A model generated the notes under the pieces. That model did not search any database and was not told the origin of the DNA. It worked only from the letters and a program-made list of their open reading frames with translations. Shown piece after piece: positions 50,248-57,929 of a stretch of DNA of 64,000 bases. The translations under genes were made by a program, and so were the position numbers. Within the stretch, counting starts at the first letter, position 1; the number at the start of each line of letters is the position of its first letter. The stretch is from Chitinophagales bacterium (GTDB lineage: Bacteria > Bacteroidota > Bacteroidia > Chitinophagales > UBA10324), in NCBI GenBank assembly GCA_019694975.1, contig JAIBAY010000007.1:137720-201719 (forward strand). Reading direction: 5' to 3'.

Positions 50248-52536
50248 TTAGAATACAAAAGGCAAAATACCACTTGGGGTTAAGATAGTTAAGAAAACAG
50301 GGAGAGGTGTTGTTAATGACGAAAATTCCTTTTTGAATGCTTTAGCCGTAGCTCTATCTACTCCGCTCATGCCATTTGGTCCAAATGGATGCGTATGCCA
50401 TTCTCCAATATAACCAAGTTGATTGCCTGTCTGATTAGTTATTGATTCAATCTCCTCCGACAACCCTTGCACTCCACGAAAAAAACACACTGGATTGGCT
50501 GAGCTATCTGGTGGAGCCTTTATCAGATCAACTACGTGTAACGTTTTGGTTTTATAGTTAGCTGAACCAATAAATACCCCTCCAGTTTCGTGTGGCATGG
50601 CTAAACCCATTTCTTTTTTCATTTCCACTAATACATGTTGACTCATCCTGACTTGCCACGAAGAATCATTGACGCATGGGAGAATTAACATTGGTTGGAT
50701 TTCTATTGCTGATGTTCCAATAGAAATACTTTGATCTGAATTAACACTACAGATAAAAATTCTCCCTAGTTCCGATTGTGCTTGCTGGCTTTCTTTTTTT
50801 ATTACCTGAGAGAAGTAAGAAGCATGGGTGCTAATTATATCATCCGAAAGAACTATTGTTTCCGAGTTACAACCAACACCTACATGTAAATTAAGGTTAC
50901 CATTATTATCAACACTTTCCCTTCTCAGCCAATCAGAAATTAATGGTACCTTCTTATATTGTGCATACGACATTAGTTTGAGATCATCAATTCTAGGATT
51001 ACGACTCTTTCCTTCGACATACAGCACACCTAATTTACCATGATCTGAAATTGATCCGCTACAAATTCGAATGCCGTCTTCGCCTCCATGTTCGGAAACT
51101 AAACTATTAAAGAAGTTTTCTGATGCGGTAAAATCTAATAACCATTCTCCATTCTTCAATACTACCTCTAAAGAATTAACTGCAAATGTTGGTGAGGTAG
51201 GGATGGCTAAAATCGGAAAATCTTCATTTCGAAACATGGATTTGGCCGCGTTCCGCAATGCCGTAGCTTTATTCATCCCTTCATACTCAGGAAGTAACGC
51301 ATGTCTAACCAGATTGTGTGGAGATAAATAATCGTTATCAAAAATTGTCAAATCCTTTACCCCATTTCTAATAAAATGCATAATTACTTTAGAACCAAGT
51401 GCACCGCAACCCACCACTGATGCATTGTGTAGATGAATTGGTGTTCCCGAAATAAGTGCAGCTTTCTCTGAGGTTAGGGGCTCACTATGGGATTGAAAAA
51501 ACACAGGAATATTATTGATTGCTTTTCCCGTTTTATCATCATCAGAAAGTTCAATGTAGTAGTTGATAAATTCAAGTTTTCCTGAAAAACCAATTATTGG
51601 TTTGGTTCTTCTTATTGCTGTAATTACGGGAATCTCATGAAAAAAATTTACCGATTCAGCAATGAATTCTTCAAGCCCGGAAATGTCTATGGAATAACCG
51701 TCACAAAACGCTTTCAAAGTATTCCAGTCACTTGGTAGGTTCGTGTCATAATTTGAAAATTCTCTATTATCATTTGACCAGATCAAATACCCAATCTGAT
51801 ACTTCTTTACCTTGAAAGTTTTTTGTTCAAGCAATTTTTTTATAGATTCAACATATAATGTCAAAGCAGTACTATACTCAGTATTGTTAACTAACCATAG
51901 TAGTTTGAAAGAAGGAGGGTCATCATCGTTCGCAATGTTTTCAAAGAAGATGACTGCAAAATTCGATTTATCCTTAAAAGATAGATTTTGTTCAACAATG
52001 GAATGCAGTTTATCGTAGGGATAGATTACTTCACCTCGGTATCCCTCTAATCGTATCGGTTCAAATTGTTGTGAATCCTCGGTTAATTCCCCACAGGCAG
52101 CATCACGCAACCAATTACTGGTTCGTGTTAGCAAATCTTTTATTTGCTTATTTGCAAACCATTCATCGATATTGCCTCTGATAAGGCAAAATCCGGGAGG
52201 TCGATTTTTCTTGGCTACATATAGGTGAGCGAGTTGGTTTTTAGGAAAATTGGTACGATCAGGAAAAACTTTTGGAGCTTTAGAAGGATAATTGTTTTTA
52301 TCAAAAGCAATTATTACTGGCTCATTTGGGCGAATATCAATATTACCAGCGTTGCCAAGAGGCGGGAGTTCAACTGGAATTTTGACACAAATAGCAATGT
52401 GATTATCATCCCATATCAGTTTTTTCAGACTCTTATGGAGAGAAGAACTTAATTCAGCTATTGAATCATTGAGTTTCTTATTCTCAATCTCCCCTTCGAA
52501 TGGAGTGAGTGTTGAACTAAAAAGTAATGGAGCCAT
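50248..52536 (-). CDS. Single-chain E2-E1-JAB ubiquitin-like conjugation protein
   Basis: A 762-aa protein joining three activities. Residues ~1-155: prokaryotic E2-like fold with NQLAHLYVAKKNRPPGFCLI (candidate conjugating Cys117) and the trailing helix TSNWLRDAACGEL. Residues ~345-600: ThiF/E1 adenylation domain with VVGCGALGSK (375-383), TIFDND (acidic ribose-binding D400) and a GVGCNSET segment (candidate E1 Cys556). Residues ~630-762: JAB/JAMM peptidase with E650, GEWHTHP (H714, H716), S724 and D727, a complete zinc motif. It overlaps the MBL-hydrolase gene by 20 bp. The E2+E1 part is like CBASS Cap2 and the JAB like Cap3, but no CD-NTase is present. Confidence 0.88.
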   Translation of the reverse strand: MAPLLFSSTLTPFEGEIENKKLNDSIAELSSSLHKSLKKLIWDDNHIAICVKIPVELPPLGNAGNIDIRPNEPVIIAFDKNNYPSKAPKVFPDRTNFPKNQLAHLYVAKKNRPPGFCLIRGNIDEWFANKQIKDLLTRTSNWLRDAACGELTEDSQQFEPIRLEGYRGEVIYPYDKLHSIVEQNLSFKDKSNFAVIFFENIANDDDPPSFKLLWLVNNTEYSTALTLYVESIKKLLEQKTFKVKKYQIGYLIWSNDNREFSNYDTNLPSDWNTLKAFCDGYSIDISGLEEFIAESVNFFHEIPVITAIRRTKPIIGFSGKLEFINYYIELSDDDKTGKAINNIPVFFQSHSEPLTSEKAALISGTPIHLHNASVVGCGALGSKVIMHFIRNGVKDLTIFDNDYLSPHNLVRHALLPEYEGMNKATALRNAAKSMFRNEDFPILAIPTSPTFAVNSLEVVLKNGEWLLDFTASENFFNSLVSEHGGEDGIRICSGSISDHGKLGVLYVEGKSRNPRIDDLKLMSYAQYKKVPLISDWLRRESVDNNGNLNLHVGVGCNSETIVLSDDIISTHASYFSQVIKKESQQAQSELGRIFICSVNSDQSISIGTSAIEIQPMLILPCVNDSSWQVRMSQHVLVEMKKEMGLAMPHETGGVFIGSANYKTKTLHVVDLIKAPPDSSANPVCFFRGVQGLSEEIESITNQTGNQLGYIGEWHTHPFGPNGMSGVDRATAKAFKKEFSSLTTPLPVFLTILTPSGILPFVF

Positions 52537-53725
52537 ATCTAGAAGGAGTATTTACCGCTCCCAACCCTGCAGACCCAACTGATTGAGACGATCCTTCTGT
52601 CTTCTTAGGTGGCATAGGTCCTTGAGGTGTAATATCAAAAATGATTGGTTGAGGAGTTTTGCCAACCTTAATATGAACTTCTGTATTCAGAAAATTCTTC
52701 TCGGTAACCTTGTTGCAGTATTGCTTTTTCGCGGCATAATGCGGTGGATTATCCTCATTGTCCTTAATTTCCTTACTTGAGGCAATTACCTTCGCACTAT
52801 TCCTCTTGTAGTCTAATACTTCAAGCGACGTTGCAGTGGGAGTAGAATGCTCTTCTTGTGGCGTATCATTGAAGAATGACCATGAGCAATGGTGACATGC
52901 TAAGAATAAATCCCAATTAAGTGCCTTTTGGTTTACGTCATTTTTGTATTTCTTTGTTTTTTCCAAAATCACTTTCCAAGCATGGTGGTCGGCATCACCT
53001 CCAAACATTGCAAGTGCGCTAAAATCTGCGCTCGTATCAGTAGCTTTAAACCTTGCTTGGAAAACTAAGCTAACATGGTTTTTATCACTCTCCTCATCTG
53101 TTAATTGCTGCTGATAAGGTGAATGAATAAAAATAGAAAAGGTTTTTAGCTCTCTATCATTAAAACGGCTCACAATATCACCCGGCACTTTTCTTACAAT
53201 ATCCAACCCACTTAAATCCTCATTTGTATCTCTTCCTACTATTAAAATGCGATTGCCTGGCTTATCTTTATCAGGACTTTTATCTTGATGGAGCTTTATT
53301 CGTCTTTTGGCCTCTTTATTAAAGCATCTTTCATCATCGTTTGTAGCAGTACCCATTACCATGGGGGAAAACCACAGAACTTCGATTAAAATCTCACCAT
53401 CATCCTTATTTTTCTTTTTATAGTTTTTCGGATCTCCTTGGTAAAAATTGTTTTCGAAGCCAAGAAGATGATCTTCATCGCCGTGTGTAAGAATAAATAC
53501 ATCCACGAACGAAATGCCATCTACATCATTGACTTTTTTCTTCTTTAAAACATTTAAGAGATCTGCCTTTACATCATACTGTTCTTGGTTTGTGGTTCCC
53601 TTACTGGATTCTCGGATATTACAATCAACCAATATTTGAGTGTTGTAGCCGCTCTCATGGATGGAGATTAATGATTGGTCGCCGTTTCCAACGGGATAAT
53701 ATTTAATTGTCGAAGTAGAATTCAT
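52517..53725 (-). CDS. Metallo-beta-lactamase fold hydrolase (ComEC-like) heading the E2-E1-JAB operon
   Basis: A 402-aa protein with the MBL metal motif THGDEDH (H81, D83, D85, H86), then GGDADHHAW (D244, H247) and LACHHCSW (H278, H279). The HH-S/C and GDAD spacing is that of the ComEC/Rec2 C-terminal hydrolase. No membrane helices, so soluble. A Pro/Gly/Ser-rich tail (SSQSVGSAGLGAVNTPSRYGSITF in outline) follows the fold. MBL genes beside E2-E1-JAB fusions have been noted in comparative genomics of prokaryotic ubiquitin-like systems. It may be a nuclease or nucleotide-acting effector, or the modified target. Confidence 0.82.
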   Translation of the reverse strand: MNSTSTIKYYPVGNGDQSLISIHESGYNTQILVDCNIRESSKGTTNQEQYDVKADLLNVLKKKKVNDVDGISFVDVFILTHGDEDHLLGFENNFYQGDPKNYKKKNKDDGEILIEVLWFSPMVMGTATNDDERCFNKEAKRRIKLHQDKSPDKDKPGNRILIVGRDTNEDLSGLDIVRKVPGDIVSRFNDRELKTFSIFIHSPYQQQLTDEESDKNHVSLVFQARFKATDTSADFSALAMFGGDADHHAWKVILEKTKKYKNDVNQKALNWDLFLACHHCSWSFFNDTPQEEHSTPTATSLEVLDYKRNSAKVIASSKEIKDNEDNPPHYAAKKQYCNKVTEKNFLNTEVHIKVGKTPQPIIFDITPQGPMPPKKTEGSSQSVGSAGLGAVNTPSRYGSITF

Positions 53726-53781
53726 AATAATATTTTGGCGACATTACCCAAAACGGAGGCCGAAGTAGAATTCGTGCCAAA
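53711..53781. repeat. 13-bp direct repeat and TTTTGGC/GCCAAAA symmetry at the defence-operon start
   Basis: CGAAGTAGAATTC occurs at 53711-53723 (over the MBL start codon) and at 53761-53773, exactly 50 bp apart. TTTTGGC near 53739 and GCCAAAA near 53775 form an inverted pair between and beyond them. Possible operator pair or footprint of an insertion. Confidence 0.45.
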
Positions 53782-53928
53782 ATGTCTGTTAATAACTACG
53801 CTTGGTTATCCAACTCGCAGGAAATATTGAAGCCATGAGTATAACTTTGAGAGGATATGCAATTGCGTAGTATTATGAATAAGCAAAGTTTGGTGTGCAA
53901 ACTGTGTGCAAATAATTAATATTTCTAG
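53726..53928. other. Intergenic region between defence operon and tRNA-Lys
   Basis: No gene. It holds the repeats just described and a TGTGCAAA direct repeat (about 53893-53913, GTGTGCAAA-ctg-TGTGCAAA) 16 bp from the 3' end of the tRNA gene. This is the likeliest place for a right-hand boundary of the mobile element, but no matching second copy was found. Confidence 0.4.
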
Positions 53929-54001
<73 letters not shown>

Positions 54002-54115
54002 ATTTTATTCCACTTTCGTGAAAGCCCGCAAAGGTCAGCAAATTTCATGGAAAGAAAGAACTGATATCTGAAGTAATTGACTAATTTCGTTTCCCTAATC
54101 ATTCCTACAGCAACA

Positions 54116-54523
54116 ATGAAAACAAAAATCATAGTAGTGATCGCCTTCGCTCTTGCTGGACTGCAGTCAGCCAGCGCACAGCATGCCACCATTCAGCCGG
54201 ATGGAAAAAAATATAAGGTTGAACTCATCAGGCAGGGATCAGATGAAGCAGCCATTGTGCAAACGCTGATCTTCGACAACGGCATGTTGCAGACACCTGG
54301 TTTTAATTCGCTGGGTTTTAAAGAGGCCACTGCCTATCTGAAACAAACGGAAGATTATTTTACATGGGTATCAACCGTCAACAGTGCCGGGGAAGGTGCG
54401 ATGGGCTGGCAGGGAACCATTAAAGGCGATAAGATCGAGGGCACCTGTGTCTGGAGAAAACAGGGAGCACAACCGGTGCAATACAATTTTAAAGGAACAG
54501 AAATTACAGCCGGGGGAAAGTGA
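54116..54523 (+). CDS. Small secreted protein of unknown function
   Basis: A 135-aa protein started at the ATG at 54116 (signal peptide MKTKIIVVIAFALAGLQSASAQ). The mature ~113 residues form a beta-rich domain (LIFDNGMLQTPGFNSLGFKEATAYL, GAMGWQGTIKGDKIEGTCVWRKQG), reminiscent of lipocalin-like stress-secreted proteins, but no family is certain. A clear terminator follows. Chromosomal rather than element-like in base use. Confidence 0.75.
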   Translation: MKTKIIVVIAFALAGLQSASAQHATIQPDGKKYKVELIRQGSDEAAIVQTLIFDNGMLQTPGFNSLGFKEATAYLKQTEDYFTWVSTVNSAGEGAMGWQGTIKGDKIEGTCVWRKQGAQPVQYNFKGTEITAGGK

Positions 54524-54548
54524 TTTCCTATAAGGTGGAAGTCATAAT

Positions 54549-54581
54549 TCCGGGCAGTGCATCGCTGTCCGGATTTTTTTT
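54549..54581 (+). terminator. Intrinsic terminator after the 135-aa gene
   Basis: TCCGG-g-CAG / CTG-t-CCGGA stem with T8, 25 bp after the stop codon. Confidence 0.85.
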
Positions 54582-54590
54582 GCGGTTATA

Positions 54591-54743
54591 TCAGCCCTGT
54601 CCGTGGCCGGCATGTTCATCGTCGTGATGTTCGCCGTGTTTTATCTCCGGCGCGAAAGCTATCACGAAACAAAGGAGTGCGCCGGCACCGCCTACAACCA
54701 TCACTATTTGAGGAAACCAGATTTGAAGTAACATGAACGGCAT
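54591..54743 (-). CDS. 50-aa membrane peptide with His-rich tail
   Basis: A minus-strand ATG frame: one transmembrane helix (LLQIWFPQIVMVVGGAGALL...) and a cytosolic or periplasmic tail EIKHGEHHDDEHAGHGQG with 5 His and several acids, a probable metal site. Convergent with the gene at 54116, sharing the terminator region. Family unknown. Confidence 0.55.
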   Translation of the reverse strand: MPFMLLQIWFPQIVMVVGGAGALLCFVIAFAPEIKHGEHHDDEHAGHGQG

Positions 54744-54846
54744 TATTTTTTGTGCGGTGCGAAAATAGTACGTAAAGCGGATATTTTCTGACCGGATTTA
54801 CAACAGATCTTTTGAAGGCATCATTTGCTGAGCGGAACACCCTTCG

Positions 54847-57462
54847 TCAACTTTTTCCGCTCAGGTTGAAACCGATTCGTTTGCGCGCATCTGAACTTTG
54901 TGCTGTTAGCACAAATTCTTCAACATCGGCAGCGATAATTTTTCCCAGGAGCTCCGGCGTGCGCTGATCTTTCGGAATAGCGGCAAGACGCAGGTCGCGG
55001 TTTTTCACCGTTTCTTCTATGATCTTCCGCACACTGCGGCCGTTGCCAAAATACCGGTCGCGTGTATCATAAAGCAGCTGCAAATATTTCTGCAGGTGCA
55101 GGGCGGCATCTTCGCTGGCGACAAGGTTCTCGGCTTTCAGCATGCTCAGGGCGATCGCAAATAACTCCGCCGGTGTATAATCGTCGAACGTAAATGTTTT
55201 ATCAAATCTTGATTTAAGCCCCGGATTTGAATCGAGGAACTGCATCATATTATCAGTATAACCGGCAACGATGACCACAAGCCGGCCCCGCAGATCTTCC
55301 ATCCGCTTGAGCAGTGTTTCAACCGCTTCCTGGCCAAAATCACCTGCTGTTTTTGAGCCCAGCGCATAAGCCTCATCGATAAAAAGCACGCCTCCCTTAG
55401 CGCTGTCCACAACCTGTGCGGTTTTGATGGCTGTTTGCCCTACGTAACCTGCTACCAGTCCCTGCTTATCCACTTCTACCAGGTGTCCTCTCTCGAGCAG
55501 GCCAAGTGCTTTGTAGATGCGAGCAATGATCCTGGCAACCGTGGTCTTGCCGGTTCCGGGATTACCAATAAAAATGCTGTGCAGAGAAAACCGGTTCAGC
55601 ACATCCTTACCTTCTTCGCGGTAGAAACGCACGAGCTTCACCATTTCATTGATCTCCGTTTTGATAAGGCCCATACCTACGAGGCCATTCAGTTCCTGCA
55701 ATGCATCCTTCAGCAGGTATTCATCTATGGGAATATCCGGTAATTCCTTTTCACCCGCAGCGAATATCCGCAGGATGTCTTCCTTTTCAAGTGTGGTGAA
55801 ACTTTCCTTGTTGAGTGACCGCGGGTCGTGATGGCGCATGACACGCAACCCCATGTTCATCTTTGCTTCATCCATCCATCCGTTTACCAGCCGTGCATTA
55901 CCGAAGGTGCGGTCGCGGTTGCGGTAGGCTTCCACCAGTTTTTGCGACAGGTAAGCTTTTGCCTCCGGCGTGAAAATAAGGTTGCGTTCGGCGGCTGCAT
56001 ACGCCGCAATGGCATCCAGCTCCTGCGGCAGGTAGTCGGGAAACTCAAACACGCGGCTGAACCTTGATTTCAGTCCAGGGTTGGAGTCGAGAAATGTATT
56101 CATCTCCTCAGGGTAGCCCGCCACGATAATGGCAATATCTCCTTTCCCGTCGCTGAGTTCTTTAAGCAGTATCTCGATTACTTCCTTACCGAAATCCCTG
56201 TTGTCATCTGCCTTCCGGGCCAGGGCATAGGCCTCGTCGATAAACAGCATACCGCCGCGTGCCCTGTTAATCACCTCTTTCGTACGCGGTGCTGTCTGAC
56301 CGATATATTCTGCCACCAGATCAGCTCGATCCACCTCCACCAAATGTCCTTTGCTGAGCAAACCCATCCTTGCATAGATGCGGCTCAGCAGGCGGGCCAC
56401 CGTAGTTTTTCCGGTGCCGGGATTGCCGGTGAAGACAGCATGCAGGTTGAGTTTGTCGCCATCTGCCAGCCCTTTTTCCGCACGCAGCCTGGTAAATTCC
56501 AGGTATTGGAGATATTCATGAATTTTTGTTTTGATTGCAGAAAGGCCAATCAGGCTGTCGAGCTCGCGTAATGCATCGTTCAGTGTTTCCTGCGTCTCCG
56601 AAGATTGTTGCTGTGCAGGGAGTTTGTACTGCGGTGTATTGAGGATGGCCACCTCCCCTTCTTCTGCCTCATCACCCACCGCAAAAGGCACGACGCCGAT
56701 AAGGTGATCCATGAAAATTATTTCCAGTGTAAAGCTGCCGGGATACCACGTGCCTTTCATATCTGAGCCCCAGCCAGTCGTGAGCGTAAAAAGCCCGTCA
56801 CTGTCAGGATTCATGAAAAAGAATTCAATACATTCTCCCTTAAGCTGCCGTGCATCGTTGTAGAAATCAAACTTCATTTCGCAGGGCCAGTTAACATCCG
56901 GCATCAGGTTCTTCAGAACCAGCTCAGCCCAAACGAAACGGGTTTCATCCTTATTGAACTTTGAAAGATACCTTCGTTCCGCCAGGGGCAATCCGGTATT
57001 CGGTCCTTCATATAACCTGACCGATTCGATTCCCAGGTACGGATTACTGTTATTAGTGACTTTTCCGCCATTGATGATATAAAATTTCCTGGAACCGACG
57101 AGCACGCCATCCACCCATGCTTCCCAATAGTACTGTTCTTTTTTCCAGAATGAGCCGGGTGAAGGATTGCCCCATCCTTCCCGGAAATAGATGATGTTTT
57201 CATCCGCTTTAACGATGCGCTCTACCTTGAGATCACAGATTTCCTTACCGCTGGCATGATAGGCTTTGAGGTTCACCTTCACATTCCAGTCTTCCTCGTC
57301 AAACCGCTTATTGAACAAAGAAAGTTCTGCATAAATGTAGGTGGTGCCTGACTCCTCCAGCACCTGCTGATACCTGCGTTTGCTTTCCGCCAGCGGATCT
57401 GCCGGTCCGAATACTTTCAGGTCGCGGAATTTATAATTTACAGCAGCAGAATTTTTCGGCAT
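54847..57462 (-). CDS. Tandem CbxX/CfqX-type AAA+ ATPase
   Basis: An 871-aa protein. Residues ~1-290 are a beta-rich N-terminal region with two similar segments (each with Y-Y-W-E-A-W or G-W-G-S motifs). Two AAA+ modules of the CbxX/SpoVK type follow: AAA1 (~300-545) and AAA2 (~575-825). Each has GNPGTGKTTVAR (Walker A), an LVEVDR/KQ...YIGQTA or YVGQTA sensor loop, GG[MV]LFIDEAYAL (Walker B), and an Arg-finger region LKSRFxxxF. CbxX proteins remodel partner complexes. The N-terminal domain probably chooses the partner, which is unknown here. Confidence 0.88.
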   Translation of the reverse strand: MPKNSAAVNYKFRDLKVFGPADPLAESKRRYQQVLEESGTTYIYAELSLFNKRFDEEDWNVKVNLKAYHASGKEICDLKVERIVKADENIIYFREGWGNPSPGSFWKKEQYYWEAWVDGVLVGSRKFYIINGGKVTNNSNPYLGIESVRLYEGPNTGLPLAERRYLSKFNKDETRFVWAELVLKNLMPDVNWPCEMKFDFYNDARQLKGECIEFFFMNPDSDGLFTLTTGWGSDMKGTWYPGSFTLEIIFMDHLIGVVPFAVGDEAEEGEVAILNTPQYKLPAQQQSSETQETLNDALRELDSLIGLSAIKTKIHEYLQYLEFTRLRAEKGLADGDKLNLHAVFTGNPGTGKTTVARLLSRIYARMGLLSKGHLVEVDRADLVAEYIGQTAPRTKEVINRARGGMLFIDEAYALARKADDNRDFGKEVIEILLKELSDGKGDIAIIVAGYPEEMNTFLDSNPGLKSRFSRVFEFPDYLPQELDAIAAYAAAERNLIFTPEAKAYLSQKLVEAYRNRDRTFGNARLVNGWMDEAKMNMGLRVMRHHDPRSLNKESFTTLEKEDILRIFAAGEKELPDIPIDEYLLKDALQELNGLVGMGLIKTEINEMVKLVRFYREEGKDVLNRFSLHSIFIGNPGTGKTTVARIIARIYKALGLLERGHLVEVDKQGLVAGYVGQTAIKTAQVVDSAKGGVLFIDEAYALGSKTAGDFGQEAVETLLKRMEDLRGRLVVIVAGYTDNMMQFLDSNPGLKSRFDKTFTFDDYTPAELFAIALSMLKAENLVASEDAALHLQKYLQLLYDTRDRYFGNGRSVRKIIEETVKNRDLRLAAIPKDQRTPELLGKIIAADVEEFVLTAQSSDARKRIGFNLSGKS

Positions 57463-57929
57463 GGTGTTTACTGCTAATCAGACTGGTAAATATTTAATAC
57501 GGTTGGCAATGGCCAACTATTATTATGCTGCTCCCCAACAGCAGTTAAATTTATTCAACAGTTTTCAATCAAAGAAATAACGAAAGCAATAGCCTGTTGA
57601 TCGTTTGACGCATGCACAATTTTCCACTATGATTGATCAATACAAGGAAGGCATCTTTCACTCCATACGGATGGTTGCCTTCCCGTTTGCTGACCCAACA
57701 GTTCCGCAGCTGCAAACAGCTTTGGCATTGCTTCCTTCTACCGGCAAAATAAATCACTCACCAACCATTCTGATTTTGATGCAACGGTTCAACCCAATCC
57801 ATTACAGCAATGTAAACTAAAATGGAAGAATGTGTGATCCGCACTTCATTCAATCCAAAAAAAATACCGCAACAATGCTGTCGCGGTATTTCAGGCGGCA
57901 GTTGGTTTACTGCCACCTAGTATTTGATT
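57463..57929. other. Intergenic region between AAA+ ATPase and glycosidase-like genes
   Basis: Only short, unconvincing frames. It contains the promoter side of the AAA+ gene and the terminator of the downstream secreted protein (57857-57891). Confidence 0.5.
57857..57891 (-). terminator. Intrinsic terminator of the GH-like gene
   Basis: On the minus strand, AAATACCGC / GCGGTATTT with a 12-nt loop followed by a T8 run, 38 bp after the stop codon of the 987-aa gene. Confidence 0.8.

Noticed and set aside
50248-53725. Type II CBASS
   Set aside because: E1, E2 and JAB parts resemble Cap2/Cap3, but no CD-NTase and no cyclic-nucleotide effector lie in the operon, and the three domains are on one chain.
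57569-57820. Short frames on both strands between the AAA+ ATPase and the GH-like gene
   Set aside because: They overlap each other in opposite directions, show no family motifs and have no promoter-like signals.
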